Source of the DNA: Candidatus Zymogenaceae bacterium
Lineage (GTDB): Bacteria; Desulfobacterota; Zymogenia; Zymogenales; Zymogenaceae
Length of the DNA: 64,000 nucleotides
Reading direction: 5' to 3'
NCBI GenBank assembly: GCA_016931225.1
Contig: JAFGFE010000005.1
Coordinates: 113,037-177,036 of the forward strand
Below, piece after piece: positions 45,415-54,252 of this stretch. Under the pieces are notes generated by a model. It saw only the letters and a list, made by a program, of their open reading frames with translations, made no database searches and was not told the origin of the DNA. A program made the translations under genes and the position numbers. Each line of letters opens with the position of its first letter. Within the stretch, counting starts at the first letter, position 1.

Positions 45415-46994
45415 TGAGAAAAAAGTATCGAGGAGTCGTGGGATTCCGACCGATCATCATGTTGGCGGTGTTCATCATCCTCACGGCACCGCTCGCCTGC
45501 TCGAAGACGGAATCAACGCCTAAGCCGCCGCCGATCATTCCCCTTGAAGAGACACTGACGCCGGCGGACATCATCGCAGACGACGGCCCCACGGGCGACG
45601 TCCCGCCGACAGCGGAGGCGGATCTCGTGGAGGAATCCACCACCTACTTCACCGTCCAGATGGGGGCGTTCTCCACCCGGGAAAACGCGGAGATCGCGGC
45701 GGACGAGCTGATCTCCCTGGGCTACGACGCGTTCGTCTTCGAGGTGCCGGACGCGCCCTCCCTCCCCTACAAGGTGGGCATCGGGAAAGACACCGAGCGG
45801 GATGCGGCAGATATCTTCGTTGCGGATACCGATGTTCCGGGATACGAGGGGATGTGGGTGACGTCTTTTGTCGAGACGATCCTCGTGCCGATCGTGCGGG
45901 AGTCCGCCCCCGGGATGGATTTCGACACCCATGCCGCCGCCGACGGCGGCATGGTGTATATCGGCCGCAGGATCGTTGCATCCGAGGCGCCGGAGGAATC
46001 GACCAACGAAAGAGAAGAGACGGTGCTGTTTGAGGTGTTGTCCCTTACGTCCGGTACGGATCCCGTCACGGTATATTCGACCGACGAGACGGGAAAAGTC
46101 CTCTGCCGACCCAGGATATCGCCCGACGGTTCCTATGTCGCCTTCATCATCAGAGAATCCGACGAGCTGGGGGGCGATATCATCGTCGCTCCCCGCTCCG
46201 CCTCATCCGAAGCATTCGTTATCCCCTCGTCCCTGGAGATCGCGGGGCACATCTGGATCACCCCCACGGTGCTGGCCTACGTCTCTATCCCCCCGTCCTC
46301 GCAGATCCCCGCAAAGATCTTTCTCTATAATCTCAAGCGGGGAGTGGGCGAGGTCATCCACGAGGTCGAAAAAAGGCTCATCACCGATCTCTCGCTCTCT
46401 CCAGACAGGCGGTTTCTCTCCTACCACGCCACCCAGGGCTTTGTGGACGAGCAGGGGGATGAATCGATCTCCGTGGGCGTCATAGACCTGGAGACCGGGT
46501 CGGTAAAGACCCTCCGACCCGGCTTCACCACCCGGATGATCGGCTGGCTGCCCGGCGGCGGCCTCATGCTTGCCTATCATGTGGAACCGGGTTCCGGTAC
46601 GTCTTTCGAATATACATTCGCCACCGCCGACCCGGTCACCGGAGAAATTGTACTGGTCGATTCCATCGACCCGGTAACAAACGTGGGCAGGGGCGCCTCG
46701 TCCCCCAATGGTGATACCATCGCCCTTTTCACCTGGACGATGGACGAGGAGAACGCACGACCGGTTTCATCGAACCTTCTTTTCCTTTCCCCCACAGGCG
46801 ACTTTTCGGAGACGATCCTTTCACATAAGAGCTTTCTCTTCGGTCCGGTCTGGTCGCCGGACGGCGAAACGCTTGCATACACCGCCGTCTCCGAAGGCGA
46901 CCGGTGCGTCTTTCGCATCACCGATCTTGACGATCCGAATCCCGAACGATTCCTCGAAGAAAGCGGCGAGCAATTTGATATTGACTGGAGATAA
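45414..46994 (+). CDS. Secreted SPOR-domain protein with a TolB-like beta-propeller
   Basis: 526 aa from the ATG at 45414. An N-terminal hydrophobic segment ends TAPLACSK, a poor but possible lipobox, so it is periplasmic or a lipoprotein. After a Pro/Thr-rich linker, residues about 76-155 form a SPOR domain (YFTVQMGAFSTRENAEIAA, SLPYKVGIG), which binds denuded peptidoglycan. Residues about 215-526 contain WD40-like PD40 repeats (RPRISPDGSYVAFII, LSPDRRFLSYH, ASSPNGDTIALFTW, WSPDGETLAYTA) as in TolB. The SPOR plus propeller combination is uncommon. It is coupled to polA by overlap, though no functional link is evident. Function unknown. Confidence 0.72.
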   Translation: MRKKYRGVVGFRPIIMLAVFIILTAPLACSKTESTPKPPPIIPLEETLTPADIIADDGPTGDVPPTAEADLVEESTTYFTVQMGAFSTRENAEIAADELISLGYDAFVFEVPDAPSLPYKVGIGKDTERDAADIFVADTDVPGYEGMWVTSFVETILVPIVRESAPGMDFDTHAAADGGMVYIGRRIVASEAPEESTNEREETVLFEVLSLTSGTDPVTVYSTDETGKVLCRPRISPDGSYVAFIIRESDELGGDIIVAPRSASSEAFVIPSSLEIAGHIWITPTVLAYVSIPPSSQIPAKIFLYNLKRGVGEVIHEVEKRLITDLSLSPDRRFLSYHATQGFVDEQGDESISVGVIDLETGSVKTLRPGFTTRMIGWLPGGGLMLAYHVEPGSGTSFEYTFATADPVTGEIVLVDSIDPVTNVGRGASSPNGDTIALFTWTMDEENARPVSSNLLFLSPTGDFSETILSHKSFLFGPVWSPDGETLAYTAVSEGDRCVFRITDLDDPNPERFLEESGEQFDIDWR

Positions 46995-47001
46995 TTGACT
47001 G

Positions 47002-47634
47002 ATGGAACAATTCGTGAGCATCCCGTCGGGAGATGTAACGCTGGAAGGGGCCCTGACGATTACCGGAAACGCGGCGCCCGTCGTCATCGCCTGCCACCCC
47101 CACCCGCACTACGGCGGCAGCATGTATAACAACGTCGTCGAGGCGCTGAGGGATGAGCTGTCATCCCGGGGATTTTCCGTACTCCGGTTCAACTTCCGGG
47201 GCATCGGGAAAAGCGGCGGGGCGTCCATCGGTGGGCTGGACGATTACCGCGACGTGTCGGCGGCGGCGAGATTTTTAAAGCACCACGAATCAACAAAGGG
47301 CCGACCGCTTCTCATGGCCGGCTATTCCTACGGCGCATGGGTGGGCATTCGCCACGCCCTGGACGATCGGGACATCCTGGCCTGGGCCGCGGTGTCGCCC
47401 CCGGTCTCCATGTTCGATTTTTCCTACCTGACCGATCCGGGTGTGCCGGTCTGTTTCGTATCGGGGGATCGGGACGATTTCTGCGACCTGGAATCTCTCA
47501 GGAATATGTTCGAGGAATTGCTCGGCCAGAAACGGCTCGAGGTGGTCCCCGGCGCCGATCACTTCTATATGGGATACGAGGGACAGATGGCACGATTGGT
47601 TGGACAATTTTTCTCGGACATGTTCCCCTCTTAA
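47002..47634 (+). CDS. Alpha/beta hydrolase, dienelactone-hydrolase-like
   Basis: 210 aa. The oxyanion region is HPHPHYGGSMYNNVV. The nucleophile elbow is AGYSYGAWVG with Ser109; the acid is Asp156 or Asp158 in FVSGDRDDF and the base His187 in VPGADHFY. This is the COG2945-type family of small cytosolic esterases of unknown substrate. No signal peptide. It starts 7 nt after the previous stop, with GGAG about 11 nt upstream, and the operon then ends at a strong terminator. Confidence 0.85.
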   Translation: MEQFVSIPSGDVTLEGALTITGNAAPVVIACHPHPHYGGSMYNNVVEALRDELSSRGFSVLRFNFRGIGKSGGASIGGLDDYRDVSAAARFLKHHESTKGRPLLMAGYSYGAWVGIRHALDDRDILAWAAVSPPVSMFDFSYLTDPGVPVCFVSGDRDDFCDLESLRNMFEELLGQKRLEVVPGADHFYMGYEGQMARLVGQFFSDMFPS

Positions 47635-47692
47635 AAACCTTCTCCGAGACGCGCCCAAAAGTTCACATCCCGGAGCAAATAAAAAAGAGAAG

Positions 47693-47720
47693 AGCCCCCC
47701 GTATGATTCATACGGGGGGC
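47693..47720. terminator. Bidirectional rho-independent terminator
   Basis: AGCCCCCCGTATGA pairs perfectly with TCATACGGGGGGCT with almost no loop. A/T-rich runs flank both sides (AAAAAAGAGA left, TTCTTATT right). It separates the plus-strand polA run from the minus-strand TPR gene and could stop transcription from both. Confidence 0.85.
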
Positions 47721-47781
47721 TTCTTATTCATGATCGCTTCGTCCGTGTCTTTGTAACGCAGAACCCGCCGGCTCAGCTCCA

Positions 47782-48654
47782 TTACGTCCGTCGAAACCGC
47801 TCACTTCTGTCGGAAATGGTCTTGAGAATCAACAGAAGGGCGAAAAGTCCCGCCAAATCCCCCGGATTCCCGGAAGATGCCCCGCCCTCGTCCCGGCCCA
47901 TGATGTCGTCGTATATCTCCTGGACCCTCGGGTTGTCCGGGTCCATGCGCAGGGCCCGGGTGATCTCCTGCTGGGCCTCCGTGATCCAGCCCTTATCGGC
48001 CATCGCCAGGGCCAAATAAGCCCGGGCCATCGGATCGTCGGGGCTTGTGCGAACCAGGTAGTTGAAGGTGGAGATCGCCTCGTCGAGCATACCCATGTTG
48101 CCATAGCAGAGACCGAGCTGGAAATGCCACTCGCTGTCGGTTGGATTTTCCGCCAGGTATCCCGCTATCTCCTTCGCCGCCTCCTCGAACATGCCCATGT
48201 TCATCAGGCAGTATCCCATTCGGGCGTTCAGATAGTCGTTTCCGGAATCGGACTTCATAATCGTACGGTAGTGTTCCACCGCCTCTTCATAGAGATCCAT
48301 CCGTTCCAGGTAGTGCCCCCGGGATATGGCCGCATTTATATTGCCGGCCTCCGCCTGTTCCGCCCGGGTGATAAACGTATCGGCAAGGTCGAGGCGATCC
48401 ATCGTCAGGCACGCGTCCGCCATGCCGGAGAGGATATCCGACTCATCGGGGCACAGTTCATTGGCCATGGAGAAAAAGCCGAAGGCTTCCGCCCCCATAC
48501 GAAGATTGAGGGCGGAACATCCGAGCAGGTAGTAGGCGTCCGGTTCGTCCGGGAATCGCCGGATCACGTCCGCCAGCATCGCCATGGCTTCGGTATAATA
48601 ATTGAGATCGATCAGATCCCGTGCCGCATCCAAGAGGACATCAATTTCGTCCAT
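47782..48654 (-). CDS. TPR repeat protein
   Basis: 290 aa built almost wholly of TPR repeats of about 34 residues: YYTEAMAMLADVIRRFPDEPD, GAEAFGFFSMANELCPDES, YEEAVEHYRTIMKSDSGND, FEEAAKEIAGYLAENPTDS, LDEAISTFNYLVRTSPDDP and ITEAQQEITRALRMDPDNP. No signal peptide or enzymatic domain. A short hydrophobic segment near the end (GLFALLLILKTIS) could be a tail anchor. Scaffold role inferred. The 266-nt gap to the HerA-like gene on its right is AT-rich and holds nothing I can name. Confidence 0.75.
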   Translation of the reverse strand: MDEIDVLLDAARDLIDLNYYTEAMAMLADVIRRFPDEPDAYYLLGCSALNLRMGAEAFGFFSMANELCPDESDILSGMADACLTMDRLDLADTFITRAEQAEAGNINAAISRGHYLERMDLYEEAVEHYRTIMKSDSGNDYLNARMGYCLMNMGMFEEAAKEIAGYLAENPTDSEWHFQLGLCYGNMGMLDEAISTFNYLVRTSPDDPMARAYLALAMADKGWITEAQQEITRALRMDPDNPRVQEIYDDIMGRDEGGASSGNPGDLAGLFALLLILKTISDRSERFRRT

Positions 48655-48920
48655 CTACGGGTTCCCTCATATGAAAAGAAACAAAGACGGGGATAAAAAA
48701 GGGCAAGACAATACTTATTTTTGGATAACAGCGTTGGAGATTGAATGATTCCGGTCCACTGGAGGGTCAAGTTATCATCGCCTTCCAGCCCGGCGCTGTC
48801 TACTCCGATATGCCTGTTTTCACTTCCCGCCGGGCGTCCATATGTTGAAGACTTATTAACTAAATTAGCATATTTTGTATGGAATGCAAGTGTTTTTTTC
48901 GTAAAGAAGCGAATTTTTGC

Positions 48921-51317
48921 CTACATCGGCACCCAAAGAACGCCGAAATCCTTCATGTAGATATCGTTCTTCTCCAGCTTCACCTCCATCTCCTCAATGA
49001 CCCGGGCCTGTTCTTTCTTTTCCTCCGTGATGCGGAAGACCTCATCCTCCGCCGATTCCGTCAGCGTCTTCAGCTCTTCCCGAAGATCCGCCAGGACGTC
49101 ATCGGAATCCTCCACCTTCATCTTGTAGCGTTTCGTCATCCGGCGCTTTGTGGCCGCCTTGGAAAGCCCCGCGGATCTTTTTGAGCCGAATACCAGGCCG
49201 ACGATCGTCTCACCGGCGGAGAGAAGCTCGTCCCGCCGCCGCTCCTCATGCTCCATCTCATTCAAAGATCGCTGGCGCTCTTCCTGTTTTATTTTTTTCT
49301 GGAGCGCCTCAACTTTTTTCTTGAGGTCCGTCGTCAGCTTCTCCGCCTCCTTGTCCGCCGCCTCCTCGGCCAACGACATCACCCTGGCGATAAACGCCTC
49401 CCGTTCTTCTCCGAAATCCGATATGACATTGAAGGCGGCATTCGAGTAGAGAATCATCTTCGACGTGGCGTACAGGTAGTCGACGAACTCGCCGGAGAGC
49501 TTCTTGAGCGCCCCCTTCTCCATGCACCAGTGGGGAATCGGCCTGTACCCCGCCGCCTGCGTTTCCTGAATCGGCGATGTTGTCTCGAAGGTCGGCTCAC
49601 CCGGCACCGGCACGGAATCGTCCCACCGCATGGTTTCGTCCGTCAAGGGGAAGAGCACACGTGTCATGGTCCTGGAGTGGGAGGTTGTTTTTTTCGTGAT
49701 GTCAAAAGAGGTGTCCGCAACGGCCACGATACCCGGAAGAAAGGTCATCCCCTCTGTGCCTTTTGTGTCTTCTGCGGAGGCGAACCGGGCAAGATACGGG
49801 TAGGCGTCGCTCTTGAGGGAAAGATACAGATTTTTCTCCCCGGTTTCCGCGGGCGTCCGAAGAAGCGTGCCGGCCTCTTCCTTTTCGTCTTTCGCCGACT
49901 TCTCCTTCGGGGCGGGCGCCGCCTTTACCGTATCGACGGGAAGGTTTGCGAGGCTGTTTTTCGAGATGGGGCCCCGCAGATACGACATCACCCACCTGGT
50001 TGTGAAGGTTACCAGGGAGTCCTCGTGGATGTTGTGGAGGATAAACTGCCGAGACTCCAGCGACGATATCACGTCCCCCAGCTCTTTTTTGGTGGGGCCG
50101 CCCTCGGAGACATACTGCAGCCCTTCCAGGAGCCGCTCCTTGTCCTGCTTGGTCTGAAGCCTCCCGATGAACCAGGTCCCCGCGTTGGTCAGGGCCTTGT
50201 AGTCGAGATCCACCGGGTTCTGGGTCGCCATCAGCATACCGATGCCGTAGGCCCGGGCCTGCTTGAGGAGGGTCAGGATCGGCTTCTTCGACGGCGGGTC
50301 CTTGGGGTAGGGCGGCAGGAGCCCCACCGCCTCGTCGATATAGATGAGCATCCTGAGCTTGGACGTCCCCTCCTGCCCCCGCATCCAGGAGACGATCCGC
50401 CACAACAGCATGGAGATGAAAAACTGCCGCTCGGCCTCGGAGAGGTGGGAGATATAGAATATCGACACCCCCGGCTTCTTTCCGTTGGGCGACACCAGTG
50501 ATTCCACCGAAAGCGGCGGCCCCTCCCGCCAGGGGGCGAACGACGGGGAGGCGATGATGTTATTGAGCATCACCGCCAGCTTCATGCGGTCGTCCCTTGG
50601 ATAGAAGCTCTCCAGCTCGAACACCCCCACCCGTTTAAGGGGCGGGTCCATGATGAAGGTGATGATCTTTTCCAGGTTCAGGTCCTGTCCCCGCATCCAG
50701 GAGTCCTCCCAGATCTTCGCCAGCAGGATATGCTCCCTGCTGGTTATGGGGTCCGCCTCGACGCCGACCAGGGCCAAGAGTGCTGTGACCGACCCCGAGA
50801 TCAGCTCCAGGAAGTCCTCGCTCCCCGGCTCTACACCACTGGGAACCTGAAAGGAGCTGATGACGTTGATGGGAAGCGCCGCGGTGCTTCCGGGGGTATA
50901 GACGACGAAATCGGAGCCGTCTCGATATTGCTTGATGCGATCCGGCCCGATACCCCATTCGGAAAGCCCCTTCTTCCACAGCGCCGCCGTGTCCGCGGCG
51001 TATTCGGCAACCGTCTTCCCCTTGCGCTCGGCCTCCCCCGGATCCACCCAGGGCTCGAATTTTTCCGCTGACAGCTCCGGGAAGGCGAGCAGGAGATTAG
51101 TCATCTCCGCCTTCGGATCGATGATCACCACCGGGATTCCGTTCAGCGCCGCCTCCTCGATCAGCCCCACAGAAAGCCCCGTCTTCCCGCTGCCGGTCAT
51201 CCCGATGATCACTCCGTGGGTGGTCAGGTCTCGGGAGTCGTACAGCACCTGCTGGTCTGTGAGCGCGCCCTTCTTCTCGTCGAATATCTTTCCGAGATAA
51301 AATCCGCTGGAAGCCAC
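48921..51317 (-). CDS. HerA/FtsK-type ATPase with C-terminal coiled coil
   Basis: 798 aa from the GTG at 51317 (GAGGG 6 nt upstream); the upstream in-frame part to 51392 has no homology. The first residues VASSGFYLGKIFD lead to Walker A GMTGSGKTGLSVGL (39-52). Walker B is MLIYIDEAVGLLPP, followed by LLKQARAYGIGMLMATQNP and the Arg-containing GTWFIGRLQTKQD. This is the DUF87/HerA-VirB4 superfamily of hexameric translocases. The last 160 residues are highly charged coiled coil (AEKLTTDLKKKVEALQKK). No nuclease partner such as NurA is adjacent, so a DNA-end-processing role is not supported. Function unknown. Confidence 0.75.
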   Translation of the reverse strand: MASSGFYLGKIFDEKKGALTDQQVLYDSRDLTTHGVIIGMTGSGKTGLSVGLIEEAALNGIPVVIIDPKAEMTNLLLAFPELSAEKFEPWVDPGEAERKGKTVAEYAADTAALWKKGLSEWGIGPDRIKQYRDGSDFVVYTPGSTAALPINVISSFQVPSGVEPGSEDFLELISGSVTALLALVGVEADPITSREHILLAKIWEDSWMRGQDLNLEKIITFIMDPPLKRVGVFELESFYPRDDRMKLAVMLNNIIASPSFAPWREGPPLSVESLVSPNGKKPGVSIFYISHLSEAERQFFISMLLWRIVSWMRGQEGTSKLRMLIYIDEAVGLLPPYPKDPPSKKPILTLLKQARAYGIGMLMATQNPVDLDYKALTNAGTWFIGRLQTKQDKERLLEGLQYVSEGGPTKKELGDVISSLESRQFILHNIHEDSLVTFTTRWVMSYLRGPISKNSLANLPVDTVKAAPAPKEKSAKDEKEEAGTLLRTPAETGEKNLYLSLKSDAYPYLARFASAEDTKGTEGMTFLPGIVAVADTSFDITKKTTSHSRTMTRVLFPLTDETMRWDDSVPVPGEPTFETTSPIQETQAAGYRPIPHWCMEKGALKKLSGEFVDYLYATSKMILYSNAAFNVISDFGEEREAFIARVMSLAEEAADKEAEKLTTDLKKKVEALQKKIKQEERQRSLNEMEHEERRRDELLSAGETIVGLVFGSKRSAGLSKAATKRRMTKRYKMKVEDSDDVLADLREELKTLTESAEDEVFRITEEKKEQARVIEEMEVKLEKNDIYMKDFGVLWVPM

Positions 51318-51348
51318 TGTTTCCCTCACATATATATGAAAAAATTTT

Positions 51349-52524
51349 TTACGGTACGGTTTCGATAATCTCACCGGAGAAGACGGCGTCACCGCCGTCT
51401 TCTACCCCCGCCCCCTCAACCCACTCAGCCTCCTCTCCCCCTTCCGCTGGGGCATCCGTCTTCGTCACCAGCGGTGTGAAGGATATCTCCTCCATGTGGG
51501 CCAGTATTTCATCGGCAAGCTCACCCTCGGCGACGGCGGGCTGAAATCCGCACGTCACCGGGATCAGCTCGTATTCCTCGACGCCGTCCCTGCTGAGTGT
51601 CAACAGCAGTATGACGCTTCTTTTTTTCCAGATGGAGTATTTCGTCGTCTGGTGAAATGCGAAATTCCCCAGAGAATAGATGATGAAGGTGTCGTTGTAC
51701 AGCTCGATCCCCTGGGGGACGTGGGGATGATGCCCCAGAATGATATCCGCGCCGGCGTCGGCGATGGCATGGGCCAGCTCAACCGTCACATCACAAGGAT
51801 AGTCCTTGTATTCCCAGTCCCAATGGGCGCTCACCACAACCAGATCCGCCGCCTCCCGGGCAGAATTGATGGCCGGCGCCAGATACTCCATGTCCGCCCA
51901 GGCGGTATAGTCGAACGCTTCGTGATCCGGGTAGGTGCCGTAATTGAATATGTTGGCGACGGCGAGGAAGGCGATCCGTATCCCATCCACCTCCAGTATG
52001 GCGGGGCTGTAGGCCTCGGTTAGGTCGGAGCCGGTGCCGGTGTGGGCGATGCCCACGGCATCGAGGTGATCCCTGGTTTCGTGCAGCCCCCGCTCCCAGT
52101 AGTCCCATACGTGGTTGTTGGAGAGCGACAGGATATCGAATCCCGCATGGGAAAGCGTCAGCGCCGCGTCCGGGGGCGCGGTAAAACGCCAGGTGCCGCT
52201 TTTTGTCTCGCCGTTCTGTTCGGATATGGTGCTCTCAAGATTTCCGAATGCGATGTCGGCGCCATTGATGATGTCGGAAACGAACGCGAAGGCGTAGTCG
52301 ATATCGCCGTCGAGGATAATTTTCCCCGCCTTCCTGCCGAGGTTGATGTCCCCCACCGCCAAAAGAGTGATACGCACCTCTTCCTGGGCCGGTTCCGGCT
52401 GGTCGGTCGGCTCGGGCCTGAGACCGAGATTCAAGGGGCCGCAGGAGGCCACACACAGATATAATGCTGCGACCAGGAGCACAGCCGCACCCAAAGCCGT
52501 CGGAATCGTCCGGATTTTCTTCAT
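51349..52524 (-). CDS. CapA-family lipoprotein (PGA_cap metallophosphoesterase fold)
   Basis: 391 aa from MKKIRTIP at 52524. The signal sequence ends with a lipobox VASC, so it is a lipoprotein. The CapA/PgsA domain (about residues 50-300) has LLAVGDINLGRKAG, FGNLESTIS, LSLSNNHVWDYWERGL and SAHWDWEY, with HHPHVPQGIELYNDTFIIYSLGNF late. These are the conserved metal-site motifs of the family. Members take part in poly-gamma-glutamate capsule formation, but no capBC genes are present here, so the role may differ. An acidic C-terminal tail (EEAEWVEGAGVEDGGD) ends the protein. Confidence 0.85.
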   Translation of the reverse strand: MKKIRTIPTALGAAVLLVAALYLCVASCGPLNLGLRPEPTDQPEPAQEEVRITLLAVGDINLGRKAGKIILDGDIDYAFAFVSDIINGADIAFGNLESTISEQNGETKSGTWRFTAPPDAALTLSHAGFDILSLSNNHVWDYWERGLHETRDHLDAVGIAHTGTGSDLTEAYSPAILEVDGIRIAFLAVANIFNYGTYPDHEAFDYTAWADMEYLAPAINSAREAADLVVVSAHWDWEYKDYPCDVTVELAHAIADAGADIILGHHPHVPQGIELYNDTFIIYSLGNFAFHQTTKYSIWKKRSVILLLTLSRDGVEEYELIPVTCGFQPAVAEGELADEILAHMEEISFTPLVTKTDAPAEGGEEAEWVEGAGVEDGGDAVFSGEIIETVP

Positions 52525-52697
52525 GGAATCACTTTCTCGATATCGATGTCGCTTGACACGAAACAAACAGAAACTTACAATAGTTTGTAAATCATAACAA
52601 ATCATCCCGGAAAAACAAGCCGTTTTTTTATCGGGACCGTTATCAGCTATTCCCGTGACGGAAACAACCGGTTTCCAGATTCAAGAGGACGCATTCC

Positions 52698-53690
52698 ATG
52701 ACGCATCTCTCAGATTCCGGGACTCTCTGTTCGCACTCCCCGAACATCGCCCGGAAAAAAAATGTTTTCAGAACGATACTCGCATGCTTCGCGGCGCTCG
52801 CCGTAACAGGCTGCGCCACAACCGGCACCACCGAATATACCTACGTCCCCCCCTACTCGCCGGGATACGGCATCTTCACCGATCACATCGTCACCGAAGC
52901 CCTGGAAACCCTCCCCGAGGACTATGAAAGCAGGGACCCGGACGCGTACTGGGAGCTTCTGACCGCAGACGGTCGCATCACAATCGCCCTGTGCATCGGC
53001 ACCGAAGACCTGGTGAACAATTTCTACGATTCCACCGGCGGCGGCGACCTTCTGCGGGTGTTTGTGGAAGAATACGAAACGACGATATTGATTCGGGAGA
53101 AAGAGATCACCCTCGATGTGGCGATTGTCAACAATAAGGAGGAGCTGATCACCGCCTTCGGAGAACGGGAGGTCATCTTCGTCTATTCCCACTCACGCTA
53201 CGGAAACGGCTGGGCCTTGCACGAGGACGGACTGGATGAACCCTTCCGGATGCAATCGGACCCGATATCCATACCGAAGAAACAGCTTCACGGCTACCAG
53301 GGAGAGATCGTGGGGGAGTCCTCGTCTCACTACTTCCTGGCGCCGAACACCGAAGACCTGGATCGCGTCGTTCCCTATCCCGGTTTTCAGATGATCATCG
53401 GGCTGTCGTGCACCAGCGAAAAACACTTCATGAAAGAGCTTCTGGCCATGCGCAGCGGCAATCCCTCGCTGATGATCCTGACCACGGGGGCTGGAAGCTT
53501 TCTGGAGATGCACTTCTCCATCTTCGAGTCGTTCCTGGCGGACCTCGTCGTCGGAACGCCGACAGACGAGATGGTATCTCACATGAACGACGCCTGGCAG
53601 GCGGTGCCGGAGATATTCTACGAGGAGCACGGTATTCGCTACAACTGGACCCCCAAAAGGGTCATCAAGTTTTCATACAGTGATATATAA
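52698..53690 (+). CDS. Lipoprotein of unknown function with possible caspase-like fold
   Basis: 330 aa. The start at 52698 has GAGGA 8 nt upstream. A signal sequence ends in the lipobox AVTGC, so Cys39 is probably lipidated. The rest shows alternating strand-helix patterns. REVIFVYSHSRYGNG (His165) and GFQMIIGLSCTSEKHF (Cys238) resemble the His-Gly and strand-Cys motifs of clan CD peptidases such as caspases or C11/C13 families. This is pattern matching only. The gene stands alone between two minus-strand runs. Function not known. Confidence 0.55.
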   Translation: MTHLSDSGTLCSHSPNIARKKNVFRTILACFAALAVTGCATTGTTEYTYVPPYSPGYGIFTDHIVTEALETLPEDYESRDPDAYWELLTADGRITIALCIGTEDLVNNFYDSTGGGDLLRVFVEEYETTILIREKEITLDVAIVNNKEELITAFGEREVIFVYSHSRYGNGWALHEDGLDEPFRMQSDPISIPKKQLHGYQGEIVGESSSHYFLAPNTEDLDRVVPYPGFQMIIGLSCTSEKHFMKELLAMRSGNPSLMILTTGAGSFLEMHFSIFESFLADLVVGTPTDEMVSHMNDAWQAVPEIFYEEHGIRYNWTPKRVIKFSYSDI

Positions 53691-53698
53691 CCACGGCC

Positions 53699-53725
53699 AA
53701 AAAAATCGGGCGAGGTGCGCCCGAT
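53699..53725 (-). terminator. Rho-independent terminator of the ThiF-like/TPR-lipoprotein operon
   Basis: On the minus strand ATCGGGCG, a 5-nt loop and CGCCCGAT are followed by TTTTTT. It lies just after the stop at 53749 and faces leftward; the hairpin may also help end the plus-strand lipoprotein transcript. Confidence 0.8.
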
Positions 53726-53748
53726 AACCTCACGCGAAAAAAAGCGTG

Positions 53749-54243
53749 CTATTCCAAGAGCTTCATCTCCTTTCGCACGGCATCGATCCCCTCCTCATCC
53801 TCGATCTGCTGATAGAGGAGCAGGGCGTCTTCCAACAGATACTCCGCCTCTTCCATGCGCCCCTCACTCCTGAGCAGCGCGGACAGCTGCCGCATCTGAT
53901 CCGCCACGTCCTTCAGGCTGACTGACCAGGGATTGTTCATGGCGAATTCGATTGCAGAAAAGTATGTCTCTATGGCGGCGTCAACGTCTCCCGTCAGGTA
54001 ATACGCCTGGGCGATGAGGGAATATGTCTCGTACGCCGAATAGGTGTACTCGGCTTCGATAAAGAGATCCCGGGCCCGGGTAAATTCGGCCACGGCCTCC
54101 TCGGTGTGCCCCTCGGACATCAGCTTTTTCGCAGAGTTCACCGCCGCCTCGGCGTCCTTTACCTGGGGATTTACGGACACACAGCCATATAGCAGACCGG
54201 ACAGCATGAGAACGGACAGAACGATCCTGCACCATGTTTTCAT
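53749..54243 (-). CDS. TPR-containing lipoprotein
   Basis: 164 aa from the ATG at 54243 (GAGG 7 nt upstream). Signal sequence MKTWCRIVLSVLMLSGLLYGC with lipobox LYGC. The rest is helical with TPR pattern: GHTEEAVAEFTRARDLFIEAE, YSLIAQAYYLTGDVDAAIETY, GRMEEAEYLLEDALLLYQQIE. Envelope-located scaffold, partner unknown. It starts 9 nt after the ThiF-like gene's stop, so both share a transcript. Confidence 0.75.
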   Translation of the reverse strand: MKTWCRIVLSVLMLSGLLYGCVSVNPQVKDAEAAVNSAKKLMSEGHTEEAVAEFTRARDLFIEAEYTYSAYETYSLIAQAYYLTGDVDAAIETYFSAIEFAMNNPWSVSLKDVADQMRQLSALLRSEGRMEEAEYLLEDALLLYQQIEDEEGIDAVRKEMKLLE

Positions 54244-54252
54244 CGACACACC

